This document shows, one piece after another, positions 33,325 to 43,291 of a stretch of 64,000 bases of DNA (the first letter of the stretch is position 1; every line of letters starts with the position of its first letter). Below the pieces are notes generated by a model. That model was given only the letters and a program-made list of their open reading frames with translations, was not told the DNA's origin and ran no database searches. The stretch covers positions 2,637,501 through 2,701,500 of the forward strand of contig NZ_CP016616.1 of assembly GCF_002741015.1 (NCBI RefSeq), written 5' to 3'. This DNA is from Microvirga ossetica. Its GTDB lineage: Bacteria > Pseudomonadota > Alphaproteobacteria > Rhizobiales > Beijerinckiaceae. The position numbers and the translations under genes are program-made.

Positions 33325-35964
33325 ATGCGACAGCACGACGACATCTCTTTTAAGTCTGCCTATGGCAGATCTCGCGAAGATTTGCTCATGCCCCAGAGGA
33401 ATGGACCGGCGATCACTGAAAGCCTGTATCGTTATGCTTTCGAGTTGAGCCGCCAGATCCCATGGATGTCGGACGCCGAAGGGAACGTCATCCAGATCGG
33501 TCCCGGCTGGGCGGAATGGATCGGCCAGGCGCCGGAACAGCTGATCGGCGGCGGCTGGGTCAAGCTGGTCTATCCCGACGACCTGCCGCGCCTCGTCCAG
33601 ACGCGGCGCGAAAGCCTGGCTTCCGGCGAACCCTACCAATGCGAATACCGGATCAGGACCGCCGACGGCAGCTATCGCTGGTGCCGCTCGAGCTCGGCCG
33701 CCCGCCGCGACGAGGCCGGGGCGATCGTGTTCTGGTACGGGACCACGGAAGACATCCACGACCGCAAGGAAGCGGAACAGACCCTGCAGGGCCATGCCCG
33801 GGTCCTGGAGATGGTCGCCGCAGGCCAGTCGGTGAGCGAGATCCTCACGGCCCTTTGCCATCTCGCGGAGGAGCGGATCCCAGAGGCGCGGTGCTCGATC
33901 CTGCTCCATGACCCGGAGGGCAACCTTCTCCGGCACGGCGCGGCTCCGAGCCTTCCGGCCGCCTATTGCGCCGCCATCGACGGCGTTCGCATCGGGCCTG
34001 CGGTCGGCTCCTGCGGCACGGCGGCCCATACCCGCAGCAGCGTCATCGTCGCCGACATCGCCTCCGACCCCTTATGGTCGAAATGGCGCGACGTCGCGCT
34101 CGGCTACGGCCTGCGGGCCTGCTGGTCGAAGCCGGTCTTCTCGCGTTCCGGCGAGGTGCTCGGTACCCTGGCGCTCTATTACGACGAGCCGCGTGCACCC
34201 AGGCCGGACGAGATGGAGCGCATGGAGGCCGTGCAGCATCTAGCGGCGCTGGCAATCGAGCGGCAGAGGGACGATGCGGCTCTGCGCGAAAGCGAGGAGC
34301 ATCATCGCAACTCCGTCGAGCTCAACCCGCAGATTTCCTGGACGGCCGATCCGCAGGGCGGTCTCCTCGATGTGTCCTCGCGCTGGCAGGACAGCACCGG
34401 GATGAGCGTGAGCGAAGCGGCGGGCTCCGGCTGGAGCCAGGCCCTGCATTCCGAAGATCGGCCCAACGCCCTGCGCGAATGGTCCCGGTCGATCGCGACC
34501 GGCACGCCCCTCGACGTCGATTACCGCCTGCGCATGGAGGACGGGACCTATCGCTGGTTCCGCTCCCGCGCCGCAGCCCGGCGCGGAGAGGAGGGCGGCG
34601 TCGTCCGCTGGTACGGCACGGTCGAGGACATCCACGACCGCAAGCTCACCGAGGAAACCCTGCGCTGGGCCGCGCATCACGACGATCTCACGGGGCTCGC
34701 CAACCGCAGGCTTTTCCGCGAGCGCCTCCAGCAAGCGCTCGCGAGCATCTCCGAGGCGCATCCCGCCACCGGCCTGCTGGTCATGGATCTCGACCATCTC
34801 AAGCAGATCAACGACAGGTTCGGCCACGACGCCGGCGACGATCTCCTGAAGGAGTTCGCCCAGCGCCTGCGCAGCGTCGCACGCGACACCGACACCATCG
34901 CGCGCCTCGGCGGCGACGAATTCGCGGTGCTGCTGCCCGGCATCGCCGGCGAGCAGGATATCGTCGCCGTGGCCGAGGCGATCCTGTCGCGCATGCAGGA
35001 GCCTCTGAAGCGCGACGGGAAGCTACTCGACTGCCGCGCCAGCATCGGCGGCGCCATCTCCCTTGGCTTCGGCATGAGCCCCGAAGAGCTCCAGAAGCAG
35101 GCGGACCTGGCGCTCTACCGCAGCAAGACCTCCGGCCGAGGCTCGTTCCGGATGTTCGTCGCGACCATGCGCGAGGAGGCCCAGAAAAAGGCTTCCGCGC
35201 TCGAGGTGGCGACGAGCGCGCTGGCCTCCGACTGGATCGTGCCATTCTACCAACCCAAGATGGCTCTGGCCTCGGGCACGCTCAGCGGCTTCGAGGCGCT
35301 CTTACGTTGGCATCATCCCAACGGCGGGATCCAGTCGCCGGAAAAGATCGCCCCGGCCTTCAACGACACGGAACTCGGCACGGCCATCGGCGAGCGCATG
35401 CGCGCCTGCATCTTCCGCGACCTGCGCCGCTGGCGCGATGCGGGCCTGCCCGTCGGGCGGATCGCCATCAACGTCTCGGCGGCTGAACTCCGGCGCGACA
35501 CCTATGCCGAGCGCGTGCTCGACGAGCTGCGGCGCGCGGATCTGCCGGCGAGCTGCCTCGAGGTGGAGGTGACCGAGAGCGTCTTTCTCGATTCCGGCGC
35601 CGAATTCGTGGAGCGGGCTCTGCGCACCTTGAGCGCGGAGGGCGTGACCATCGCGCTCGACGATTTCGGCACCGGCTATGCCTCGCTCTCGCACCTCAAG
35701 CGCTTTCCGGTCGATGCGATCAAGATCGACCGAACCTTCGTGAGCGGCCTGGAGACCGATGCGGGCGACGCCGCCATCGTCAGGGCGCTCCTGAGCCTCG
35801 GCCGCAATCTCGGCATCGAGGTCGTGGCCGAGGGCGTCGAGACCGCAGTCCAGCAATCGCTCCTGCAGCGCCTGAGCTGCGACCTGGTCCAGGGCTACCG
35901 CATCGGCCGCCCCATGCCGGCAGAGGACCTGCCGTCCTTCATCGCGTCGTGGGCGGGGATGTGA
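33325..35964 (+). CDS. PAS-GAF-PAS-GGDEF-EAL cyclic-di-GMP enzyme
   Basis: The 879-residue protein makes or breaks the messenger c-di-GMP. In order: a PAS domain (PWMSDAEGNVIQIGPGWAEW), a GAF domain (SVSEILTALCHLAEERIP ... SCGTAAHTRSSVIV), a second PAS (QISWTADPQGGLLDV), then GGDEF and EAL. GGDEF is intact (IARLGGDEFAVLLPG), and an RDTD inhibitory site lies five residues upstream. EAL is also intact (GFEALLRW, DDFGTGYASL, IKIDRTFV, AEGVET, QGYRIGRP). Both activities are therefore possible. Membrane segments are absent. The start at 33325 is uncertain; 33388 is an alternative. Confidence 0.92.
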   Translation: MRQHDDISFKSAYGRSREDLLMPQRNGPAITESLYRYAFELSRQIPWMSDAEGNVIQIGPGWAEWIGQAPEQLIGGGWVKLVYPDDLPRLVQTRRESLASGEPYQCEYRIRTADGSYRWCRSSSAARRDEAGAIVFWYGTTEDIHDRKEAEQTLQGHARVLEMVAAGQSVSEILTALCHLAEERIPEARCSILLHDPEGNLLRHGAAPSLPAAYCAAIDGVRIGPAVGSCGTAAHTRSSVIVADIASDPLWSKWRDVALGYGLRACWSKPVFSRSGEVLGTLALYYDEPRAPRPDEMERMEAVQHLAALAIERQRDDAALRESEEHHRNSVELNPQISWTADPQGGLLDVSSRWQDSTGMSVSEAAGSGWSQALHSEDRPNALREWSRSIATGTPLDVDYRLRMEDGTYRWFRSRAAARRGEEGGVVRWYGTVEDIHDRKLTEETLRWAAHHDDLTGLANRRLFRERLQQALASISEAHPATGLLVMDLDHLKQINDRFGHDAGDDLLKEFAQRLRSVARDTDTIARLGGDEFAVLLPGIAGEQDIVAVAEAILSRMQEPLKRDGKLLDCRASIGGAISLGFGMSPEELQKQADLALYRSKTSGRGSFRMFVATMREEAQKKASALEVATSALASDWIVPFYQPKMALASGTLSGFEALLRWHHPNGGIQSPEKIAPAFNDTELGTAIGERMRACIFRDLRRWRDAGLPVGRIAINVSAAELRRDTYAERVLDELRRADLPASCLEVEVTESVFLDSGAEFVERALRTLSAEGVTIALDDFGTGYASLSHLKRFPVDAIKIDRTFVSGLETDAGDAAIVRALLSLGRNLGIEVVAEGVETAVQQSLLQRLSCDLVQGYRIGRPMPAEDLPSFIASWAGM

Positions 35965-36082
35965 CGGGTATGCCGGTCGGCGGTTAACCCATCCCTCACG
36001 AACCTGCGAGACGATGAACCTTGGCCTTGCCAGCGCCACGATCGACCGGCACGAGTGGCTTTCCTTACGAGAGTTTTATTTC

Positions 36083-36709
36083 ATGATCCTGTCTCGCCGC
36101 GTTCTTCTCGCCGGTCTTGCCCTTGCCGGCACAAAGGCCCCGGCCTTCGCGCAATCCGCGCCGGAGCCGCAGATGATCCCGGTAGAGCTGATCGAGAACG
36201 CCCTGAACCTGCCCTCCATCGTCCGTCTCGGCCACAAGCATGGCGACGTGATCATGGTGGAGTATTTCGATTACAACTGCCCCTGGTGCAAACGCTCGGC
36301 TCAAGCCCTGCCCGACCTCTTGAAGGCGGAGCCCGAGCTCACCTATGTGCTGGTGAATTTCGCGGTGCTGAGCCCGCAATCAGTGGCCGCGACGCGGGCG
36401 GCGCTCGCCTATCTGCGGCTCTACGGACCCGAGCGCTATCTACCGCTCCATCTCGCACTGTTCAAGCTGCGCGGCACAGCGGACGGATCGCGCGCGCTTT
36501 CAGAGGCGGAGCGCCTGGGCGGCGACACGAAGCGCATGACGGAGATCGCCGACAGCGCTGAGACGACCCAGTGGATGAAGGATGCCTTCTCCACCGGCAA
36601 CGATCTCGGCCTCGTCGCCACTCCATCCTTCCTGATCGGGACGGAAGCCTATATCGGCGGCATGAGCCTGGAGCAGAAGCGCGAAGCAATCGCCCGGGCA
36701 AGAGGGTAA
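36083..36709 (+). CDS. DsbA-family thiol-disulfide oxidoreductase
   Basis: The ATG at 36083 opens a signal peptide with twin Arg (SRRVLLAGLALAG) and an AFAQS cleavage site. The mature part is thioredoxin-like with CPWC in FDYNCPWCKRSAQAL and the cis-Pro in VATPSFLIG. It likely works in the periplasm forming or rearranging disulfide bonds. The upstream extension to 36014 lacks a ribosome binding site. 208 aa. Confidence 0.85.
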   Translation: MILSRRVLLAGLALAGTKAPAFAQSAPEPQMIPVELIENALNLPSIVRLGHKHGDVIMVEYFDYNCPWCKRSAQALPDLLKAEPELTYVLVNFAVLSPQSVAATRAALAYLRLYGPERYLPLHLALFKLRGTADGSRALSEAERLGGDTKRMTEIADSAETTQWMKDAFSTGNDLGLVATPSFLIGTEAYIGGMSLEQKREAIARARG

Positions 36710-36717
36710 CGCGCTTC

Positions 36718-36912
36718 TTCCCTCCCCCTTGCGGGGAGGGATTGAGGGCGGGGGTCGAAAAGTCAGAACACTGCGCCATTGAGACAGCACAAGGCGCATA
36801 CGGTGCATCCCCGCTCCCGCCCGAGAGAGGGAGGATCGTACAATCAGCAATCGCTCGCCCGGTCGGACCACCCCCACCCCTGGCCCCTCCCCGCAAGGGG
36901 GACGGGATGGTT
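36718..36912. repeat. CTCCCC-type intergenic repeat
   Basis: Two opposed units of the rhizobial CCCCTTGCGGGGAGGG / CCCTCCCCGCAAGGGGGA kind with a middle GGGGGTCGAAAAGTC. Similar units occur at 40265-40500 and 63541-63710. The gap holds no gene. Confidence 0.6.
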
Positions 36913-36948
36913 GCAGCTCGTGAGACGACCCGCTAAGCCCGGATAAGC

Positions 36949-38469
36949 ATGTCGCTCATCCGCTCCTCCCTCCTGGTCGGTTTCGGCTCGGTCGCCTCGC
37001 GCGTCCTCGGCTTCGTCCGGGACGTGCTGTTCGCGCAAGCGCTGGGAGCGGGGCCTGTGGCGGACGCGTTTCTCGCGGCTTTCCGCCTGCCGAACCTGGT
37101 GCGCCGCGTCGTCGGCGAGGGCGGGCTCAACCCGGCGCTCGTGCCGGCCTTGAGCCGCCTGGAGCCGGACGAGGCCGCCGCGACCGCCGGCGACGTGCTC
37201 GGCGTCTTCGGGATCGCGCTCCTCGCGCTGACGGGCCTCGTGGAGATCGGAGCGGGCCTAATCGCGTTTCTCCTCGCGCCGGGTCTTCGCGACGACGGAA
37301 CGCTGGCTCTGGTGGCGCTATACACGCGCCTCTCCTTTCCCATCGTCCTGTGCGTGACCCTCGCCTCCATCGGCGCGGCGCTTCTCAACATGCGCGGGCG
37401 TTTCGGGGCCACCGCCCTCGCGCCGCTCGCGGTCAATGGCGGGCTGATCCTGACCCTCGTTGCGATCGAAACCGGCTTCAGCCTGCCGCTCGTGCAAAAA
37501 GCATCGTGGCTTGCCGCCGCGTCGAGTCTCGCCGGGCTGATCCAGCTCGTCATCGTCGCCGCAGCGCTCCTGCAGGACGGACCGAGCCTCGTCCGGTTCC
37601 GCTGGCCGCGCTGGTCACCGCTGATGAAGAGCTTTCTGCTCGCCGGATTTCCGGTGCTGGCTGCGAGCGGCGCCGTGCAGATCTTCTTTCTGGCCGCCAC
37701 CCAGATCGCCTCGTTCTGGCCGTCGGGAATTGCCTGGCTCTACTATGCCGAGCGCGTCATGCAGCTGCCGCTCGGGCTGATGGCGGCGCTCGGCTCGAGC
37801 CTGCTGCTGCCCGAACTCGCCCGGCGCTACAGGGCCGGCGAGATGCAGGCCATCGCCGCCGCGCAGAACCGGGCGCTCGAAGCAGCCCTGCTGCTCTCCC
37901 TGCCGGCCGCCGCCGCCCTCGTCATCCTGGCCCGACCAATGAGCGCGGTCCTGTTCGAGCGCGGCGCCTTCGAATCCTCCGACGCGGAGGGCACCGCCCT
38001 GGTGCTCGCGGCGCTCAGCCTCGGCCTCCCCTTCGCGACGGTGGCGAAGGTGCTGAGCCAGAGCCTGTTCGCCTGCGGTTCCCTGCGCGCGGCGCTCATG
38101 GCCGCCATCGCCGGCCTCGTTCTCACCGTGGCGGGCGCCCTCGCCCTCGCCTGGCCGCTCGGCCCGACCGGGATCGCGCTCGGGGTCAGCATCGGCTGTC
38201 TCGGCCATGCGGGCGCGGTGGTGGTCGGGCTTCACCGATTCGGTCTCTGGCAGCCGGACCGGGCCCTGACAGTTCGCCTGATGCGGATCGCGGCAGCGGT
38301 CCTCGTCATGGGTCTCGGGCTGGTGGCCGCCGTGCGCCTGATCCCGCAGGACGGCGCACTCTCCCTCGCCGCACTCTGCCTCGGCGGCCTTGCGCTCTAT
38401 GCGCTTGGCGCCTTCGCGACCGGCGCCGTCAGCCGCGACGATTGGGCTTCGCTCACGAAAAACGCATGA
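36949..38469 (+). CDS. murJ: Lipid II flippase MurJ
   Basis: MurJ moves lipid II across the inner membrane in peptidoglycan synthesis. The 506-residue sequence has the 14 membrane spans of the family with the N-terminal SRVLGFVRDVLFAQALG signature (including the Arg needed for lipid II) and FFLAATQIASFWPSG with YYAERVMQLPLGL midway. Full length and intact. It is followed closely by trpS. Confidence 0.93.
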   Translation: MSLIRSSLLVGFGSVASRVLGFVRDVLFAQALGAGPVADAFLAAFRLPNLVRRVVGEGGLNPALVPALSRLEPDEAAATAGDVLGVFGIALLALTGLVEIGAGLIAFLLAPGLRDDGTLALVALYTRLSFPIVLCVTLASIGAALLNMRGRFGATALAPLAVNGGLILTLVAIETGFSLPLVQKASWLAAASSLAGLIQLVIVAAALLQDGPSLVRFRWPRWSPLMKSFLLAGFPVLAASGAVQIFFLAATQIASFWPSGIAWLYYAERVMQLPLGLMAALGSSLLLPELARRYRAGEMQAIAAAQNRALEAALLLSLPAAAALVILARPMSAVLFERGAFESSDAEGTALVLAALSLGLPFATVAKVLSQSLFACGSLRAALMAAIAGLVLTVAGALALAWPLGPTGIALGVSIGCLGHAGAVVVGLHRFGLWQPDRALTVRLMRIAAAVLVMGLGLVAAVRLIPQDGALSLAALCLGGLALYALGAFATGAVSRDDWASLTKNA

Positions 38470-38642
38470 GGACCCATGAGAACCCTTGCATCGTGGCGCG
38501 GCCCTGTCATAACGCGCGCCTCAATGGACTATTTTCGGGCGAGGCGGCCTCCGCTTCGCTGCAAGAAAAGCAGTCAGACGATATCCGGGGCTGTTAGCGG
38601 CTGAACTTGCAACCGCACCCGCCCCTGTGGGAGTTCAAGGCG

Positions 38643-39683
38643 ATGGCGCAGTTCAAGGAGCTGGTGTTCTCGGGCGTTCAGCCGACCGGAAACCTTCATC
38701 TCGGGAATTATCTCGGCGCCATCAAGCGCTTCGTCACGATGCAGGAGAACTACGACTGCATCTATTGCGTCGTCGACATGCACGCGATCACCGTGCCGCA
38801 GAACCCGGCGGACCTCACCCGCCAGATCCGCGAAGTGACGGCCGCGTTCATCGCCGCCGGCATCGACCCGAAGCGCCATATCGTCTTCAACCAGAGCCAG
38901 GTGCCGCAGCATGCGGAGCTCGCCTGGGTGTTCAACTGCGTCGCGCGCCTCGGCTGGCTCAACCGCATGACCCAATTCAAGGACAAGGCGGGCAAGGACC
39001 GGGAGAACGCTTCCGTTGGCCTCTACGCCTATCCGGACCTGATGGCCGCCGACATCCTGGTCTACCGCGCCACCCATGTGCCGGTGGGCGAGGACCAGAA
39101 GCAGCATCTCGAACTGACCCGCGACATCGCTCAGAAGTTCAACAACGATTGGGCCGAATCGATTGCCGCGCACGGTTTCGGCGAGACCTTCTTCCCGCTG
39201 ACCGAGCCGATGATCCAGGGCCCGGCGACTCGAGTCATGTCGCTGCGCGACGGCTCGAAGAAGATGTCGAAGTCGGACCCGTCCGACTATTCGCGCATCA
39301 ACCTCACGGACGATGCCGACACCATCGCCCAGAAGATCCGCAAGGCGAAGACCGATCCCGAGCCGCTGCCCTCCGAAGTCGAGGGCCTGAAGGCCCGGCC
39401 GGAAGCCGAGAACCTGGTGGCGATCTATGCCGCGCTCATGGACATGACGCCGGACGAGGTGCTGCGCCAGCATGGCGGCTCGCAATTCTCCGGCTTCAAG
39501 GCTGCCCTCGTCGACGTCGCGGTGACCAAGCTGTCGTCCGTCGCCGACGAGATGCGCCGCCTCATGGCCGATCCCGGCCATATCGATGCGGTGCTCGCGG
39601 ACGGCTCCGCGCGGGCCCGGGCGCTTGCCTCCGTGACCATGGACGCGGTCAAGGACATTGTCGGTTTCGTGCGCGCGCGCTGA
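38643..39683 (+). CDS. trpS: Tryptophanyl-tRNA synthetase
   Basis: Class I synthetase. HIGH-like motif in [17 protein letters not shown] and KMSKS in [14 protein letters not shown]. The ATG at 38643 is used (346 aa); the frame to 38607 has no family match. Likely cotranscribed with murJ upstream and the universal stress protein downstream. Confidence 0.96.
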   Translation: MAQFKELVFSGVQPTGNLHLGNYLGAIKRFVTMQENYDCIYCVVDMHAITVPQNPADLTRQIREVTAAFIAAGIDPKRHIVFNQSQVPQHAELAWVFNCVARLGWLNRMTQFKDKAGKDRENASVGLYAYPDLMAADILVYRATHVPVGEDQKQHLELTRDIAQKFNNDWAESIAAHGFGETFFPLTEPMIQGPATRVMSLRDGSKKMSKSDPSDYSRINLTDDADTIAQKIRKAKTDPEPLPSEVEGLKARPEAENLVAIYAALMDMTPDEVLRQHGGSQFSGFKAALVDVAVTKLSSVADEMRRLMADPGHIDAVLADGSARARALASVTMDAVKDIVGFVRAR

Positions 39684-39764
39684 TGCCTAAAAATGCTGCT
39701 GATACCTGGGCTTGCTCTTGCCGGCGGGGCAGGGCAGCATCTGCCTGATGCAGGAGAGCGTGCT

Positions 39765-40262
39765 GTGAGCGGCAAGCGCCGATCCTACGAATCGGGCCAC
39801 CGTCCGAAATTCATGGTGGTGATCGACCAGACCCCCGAATGCGCCCGGGCTGTGCATTTCGCCTCCCGGCGCGCGGCCCGCACCGGCGCGAGCATGGTCA
39901 TGCTCGCCGTGGTGGACCCGCCCGACAACTTCGAATGGATCGGCGTCGGCGAGGCCATGATCGAGGAGGCGACCGAAGAGGCGCAGAAGCGGCTCGAGGA
40001 CGCCGCCCGCGAGGCCCGCAGCGCCGCGGGCGTCGAGCCCGAGCAGGCGATCCGGGTCGGCAACCGGGCCGACGAGATCATCAAGCTCATCAACGAGGAC
40101 GAGGACATCTCCTTCTTCGTTCTTGCCGCCGGCAGCGGCAAGGAAGGCCCCGGCCCCCTGGTCTCATCCCTCGCCGGCAAGGCCGCCGCCTCCTTCCCGG
40201 TTCCCATCGTCATCGTGCCGGGCACCCTGACGGACGAGGAAATCGACGCGCTGGCGGGGTGA
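39765..40262 (+). CDS. Universal stress protein family
   Basis: The GTG start at 39765 is supported by AGGAGA. The 165-residue protein has the UspA fold: FMVVIDQTPECARAVHFASR, a strand VMLAVVDPP, and the C-terminal FFVLAAGSGK ... FPVPIVIVPG. The ATP-binding G-x2-G-x9-G-S/T pattern is imperfect, so nucleotide binding is not certain. Behind trpS. Confidence 0.8.
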   Translation: MSGKRRSYESGHRPKFMVVIDQTPECARAVHFASRRAARTGASMVMLAVVDPPDNFEWIGVGEAMIEEATEEAQKRLEDAAREARSAAGVEPEQAIRVGNRADEIIKLINEDEDISFFVLAAGSGKEGPGPLVSSLAGKAAASFPVPIVIVPGTLTDEEIDALAG

Positions 40263-40264
40263 GC

Positions 40265-40500
40265 GACATCTTCCCTCCCCACCTCATCTCGGGCAAGCCC
40301 GAGATGAGCATTCTCTTGCACAAGTCGGGAACACCCGACTTGTGTCGGGGAGGGATTAAGGGTGGGGGTCGAAAAGTCGGGATGCTCCGCCCTATCATGG
40401 AAGCATGAGGTCAATACAGCGCCATTCTCACCTGACCGATCACCCGGTTGGGCGACCCCCACCCCTAACCCCTCCCCGCAAGGGGGAGGGAAATCGCGCC
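40265..40500. repeat. Composite CTCCCC-type and hyphenated repeats
   Basis: Contains CATCTCGGGC-n-GCCCGAGATG and CAAGTCGGG-n-CCCGACTTG dyads, then GGGGGTCGAAAAGTCGG and CCCCTCCCCGCAAGGGG. Resembles 36718-36912. The following 170 bases hold no gene. Confidence 0.6.
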
Positions 40501-40673
40501 ACACATGTCATGCGATCCCACGTCCCACCGGTGCAGCCCCGGGATGAGTTCTGAGAATACGTTCTCCCCTTGGAATCCACCCCGATCCATTCCACATTGA
40601 GACTGGAACCTGTTAGAACGATTCTAACACTCATCTCGGCCGGCCTTGAACCGGCGCAGAGGATCACGAAGCG

Positions 40674-41234
40674 ATGTTCATCCAGACCGAAGCCACCCCC
40701 AATCCCGCCACCTTGAAATTCCTGCCCGGCCGCGTGATCATGCCCGAAGGCACCTTCGAGGCGAAGACCTCCGAGCAGGGCGAAGTCTCGCCCCTGGCCC
40801 AGCGCCTCTTCGCCGTTCCCGGCGTGACCGGCGTCTTCTTCGGCTACGATTTCGTGACCGTGACCAAGGCGGACGGCGAGTGGCAGCACCTGAAGCCGGC
40901 CATCCTTGGCGGGATCATGGAGCATTTCATGACCGGCGCGCCGCTCTTCGCCAACGGCTACGGCGCCACGGAGGAGGACAGCGAGGAGTTCTTCGATCCC
41001 GAGGACGCCTCGACGGTCGAGACCATCAAGGAGCTGCTCGAAACCCGCATCCGCCCGGCGGTGGCGGGCGACGGCGGTGACATCACCTTCCGCGGCTTCA
41101 AGGACGGCACCGTCTATCTCGTGATGAAGGGCGCCTGCTCGGGCTGCCCGTCCTCGACGGCCACCCTGCGCCATGGCATCCAGAACCTGCTGCGCCACTT
41201 CCTGCCGGACGTGCGCGAGGTGCAGGCGGTTTAA
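40674..41234 (+). CDS. Nfu-type iron-sulfur cluster scaffold
   Basis: 186 residues in two domains: an Nfu N-terminal domain (MFIQTEATPNPATLKFLPGR) and a NifU-like C-terminal domain carrying the cluster cysteines in KGACSGCPSSTATL. It delivers Fe-S clusters to client enzymes. Full length. It precedes a strong terminator. Confidence 0.92.
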   Translation: MFIQTEATPNPATLKFLPGRVIMPEGTFEAKTSEQGEVSPLAQRLFAVPGVTGVFFGYDFVTVTKADGEWQHLKPAILGGIMEHFMTGAPLFANGYGATEEDSEEFFDPEDASTVETIKELLETRIRPAVAGDGGDITFRGFKDGTVYLVMKGACSGCPSSTATLRHGIQNLLRHFLPDVREVQAV

Positions 41235-41272
41235 CGTCGCCATTTGATTCGCACCTGACGTTTCAGCTATCG

Positions 41273-41303
41273 AAGCGCGGCCCTTTCGAGCCGCGCTTTT
41301 TCT
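41273..41303 (+). terminator. Rho-independent terminator after nfu
   Basis: A perfect 9-bp stem AAGCGCGGC/GCCGCGCTT with an 8-base loop followed by a T tract. Confidence 0.85.
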
Positions 41304-41317
41304 TTGGAGACCACCTG

Positions 41318-41908
41318 TTGCCAGCCCTGCCCGATGCCATCCTGGATCAGCTCTTTCGTGAAGCCCGCACCCATCGCTGGTGGGAGGAGCGGCCGATCCC
41401 GGAGATGATACTGCGTGAGATCGCCGAGCTTGCGAAAATGGGGCCGACGAGCGCCAATTCCTCGCCCGGCCGTTTCGTCTTCGTCGTGTCTGCGCAGGCC
41501 AAGGAAAAGCTCCGGCCGCATCTCGACGAGGGCAATCTGCGCCAGACCATGAGCGCGCCGGCGACCGTGATCGTCGCCTACGACATCGAGTTCTACGAAA
41601 AGCTCTTCTATCTCGCGCCGAACAGCCCCGACGCGCGCAGCTGGTTCGCCGGCAAGCCCGAGGCCATCGAGAGAGCCGGGTTCCAGGGCTCCTGCCTGCA
41701 GGGCGCCTATCTCATCATGGCCGCGCGCTCCCTCGGACTGGATTGCGGGCCCATGGGCGGCTTTTCGCGCAAGGGCGTCGACGAGGCCTTCTTTCCCGAC
41801 GGACGGACAAAGTCGAACTTCCTGATCAATCTCGGCTACGGCATCCCCGAAAAACTTCATCCGCGCCAGCCGCGCTTCGCCTTCGAGGAATTCTGCACCA
41901 TCGCGTGA
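41318..41908 (+). CDS. Malonic semialdehyde reductase / nitroreductase family (RutE-like)
   Basis: FMN-dependent nitroreductase-fold protein of 196 residues. It begins at TTG 41318 (GGAGA upstream) and shows RTHRWWEERPIPEMIL, the KMGPTSANSSPGRF flavin site, and GLDCGPMGGF. RutE-like members reduce malonic semialdehyde in pyrimidine breakdown, but other rut genes are not nearby, so the substrate is uncertain. Confidence 0.8.
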   Translation: MPALPDAILDQLFREARTHRWWEERPIPEMILREIAELAKMGPTSANSSPGRFVFVVSAQAKEKLRPHLDEGNLRQTMSAPATVIVAYDIEFYEKLFYLAPNSPDARSWFAGKPEAIERAGFQGSCLQGAYLIMAARSLGLDCGPMGGFSRKGVDEAFFPDGRTKSNFLINLGYGIPEKLHPRQPRFAFEEFCTIA

Positions 41909-42076
41909 CTCACGCAGGCGCCACGATCCGCTCCACGAGGCCGATCATGGCGGATCTGAACTCCGCCGGATCGGAAAGGGGCGGCGCAGTGTCCGCGCCA
42001 TGCCGGTCTCCGATTTCCCGGTTCCCTTCTCTTCGCTTCATGCTCTAAAGGAACGGAGACCTGACGGAGACGAACG

Positions 42077-42760
42077 TTGCGCGTTCTTGCCATCGATACC
42101 GCCCTCGGCGCCTGCTCGGCCTGCATCATCCAGGCGGGAGAGCCCGTGCCGCTGGCGGCCGAGACCATTCCCATGGAGCGCGGCCACGCGGAGGCCCTGA
42201 TGCCGCTCCTCGACCGGCTCTCCGCCCAGGTTGAGGGCGGCTTCGAGAGCCTGGAAAGGGTCGCCGTCACGGTCGGGCCCGGCAGCTATACAGGCCTGAG
42301 GGTCGGCATCAGCGCCGCCCGCGGCATCGGCCTTGCCGCCGGCATCCCGGTCGTCGGGGTCGCGACGCTCTCCGCCTTTCTCGCACCCCTCATGGTCGGC
42401 GACCGGCGCGGGCTCTTCACCGCCGCCATCGATGCCAAGCACGGCCATATCTATATCCAGGCCATCGCTGCGGGCGGACGCACCATCATCCCGCCGGGTC
42501 TCATGACCTATCGCGAGGCCATCCGGCTTCTGGGCTCCGGCCCGATCCTCGTCGCCGGATCGGCGGCGGCGATGCTGGCAGCCGAGGCCCGGGCGCAGGG
42601 GGTCGAGGCTCATCTCGGCGAGGTGTCGGGCTTTCCCGATATCGGCTGGGTGGCGCGGCTCGGCGCCCTTGCCGACCCGAATCAGGCCCTGCCGAAGCCG
42701 CTCTACCTGCGCGAGCCCGACGCCAAGCCGCAGGACGGGGCCCGAATCGCCAGGCAATGA
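42077..42760 (+). CDS. tsaB: tRNA t6A modification protein TsaB
   Basis: TsaB (227 aa) helps TsaD add threonylcarbamoyl to A37 of tRNAs. ASKHA-like fold: VLAIDTALGACSACI, VTVGPGSYTGLRVGISAARG. The TTG start at 42077 is preceded by GGAGA. The stop overlaps rimI (ATGA), so they are coupled. Context with rimI is usual. Confidence 0.92.
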   Translation: MRVLAIDTALGACSACIIQAGEPVPLAAETIPMERGHAEALMPLLDRLSAQVEGGFESLERVAVTVGPGSYTGLRVGISAARGIGLAAGIPVVGVATLSAFLAPLMVGDRRGLFTAAIDAKHGHIYIQAIAAGGRTIIPPGLMTYREAIRLLGSGPILVAGSAAAMLAAEARAQGVEAHLGEVSGFPDIGWVARLGALADPNQALPKPLYLREPDAKPQDGARIARQ

Positions 42761-43242
42761 GGATTCTCGACCGGTTCATGCATCCGCCTGCCCCACGCTT
42801 CGCCCCCCTCGGCACCGAGGCCGCGGCGCGGCTTGCCGCCATCCATGCCTCGGCCTTCGCACGGGGCTGGAGCACCCTCGATTTCGAGCGGCTGATGGCT
42901 GAGCGCGGGGTCGTGACCGACGGGCTGTTCCTCGGGCGCGCGGCGAAGCCCGCGGGCTTCGTCCTGTCGCGGATCGTGCTCGACGAAGCGGAGATCATCA
43001 CGGTCGCCGTCACCACGGAGGCGCGGGGCAGGGGCCATGCGCGCCCGCTCCTCGTCCATCATCTCGACGCGCTCTCGCGCCGGGGCGTTGCCCGCGTGCA
43101 TCTCGAGGTCGAGGAGGGCAATGCGCCGGCGCTCGCGCTCTACCGCCGCCTGCACTTCGAGACCACCGGGCGGCGGGAAGGCTATTACCGCAAGCCCGAT
43201 GGGACGCGGGTCACGGCGCTGACCATGGCCTTGGCCCTATAG
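42757..43242 (+). CDS. rimI: Ribosomal-protein-alanine acetyltransferase RimI
   Basis: GNAT enzyme of 161 residues coupled to tsaB. The acetyl-CoA motif reads TTEARGRGHARPLLVHHL and the ending HLEVEEGNAPALALYRRLHF matches RimI, which acetylates the N-terminus of ribosomal protein S18. Minor variants are seen in the loop but no missing key residue. Confidence 0.88.
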   Translation: MRILDRFMHPPAPRFAPLGTEAAARLAAIHASAFARGWSTLDFERLMAERGVVTDGLFLGRAAKPAGFVLSRIVLDEAEIITVAVTTEARGRGHARPLLVHHLDALSRRGVARVHLEVEEGNAPALALYRRLHFETTGRREGYYRKPDGTRVTALTMALAL

Positions 43243-43291
43243 CCCGCGCGGGCCCCGTCCCCTATAAGCCTCCGTGAGGAGTGGGTTAGCC

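Noticed and set aside
36710..36948. CRISPR-like array
   Set aside because: Only two opposed CTCCCC units occur, without regular direct repeats and spacers.
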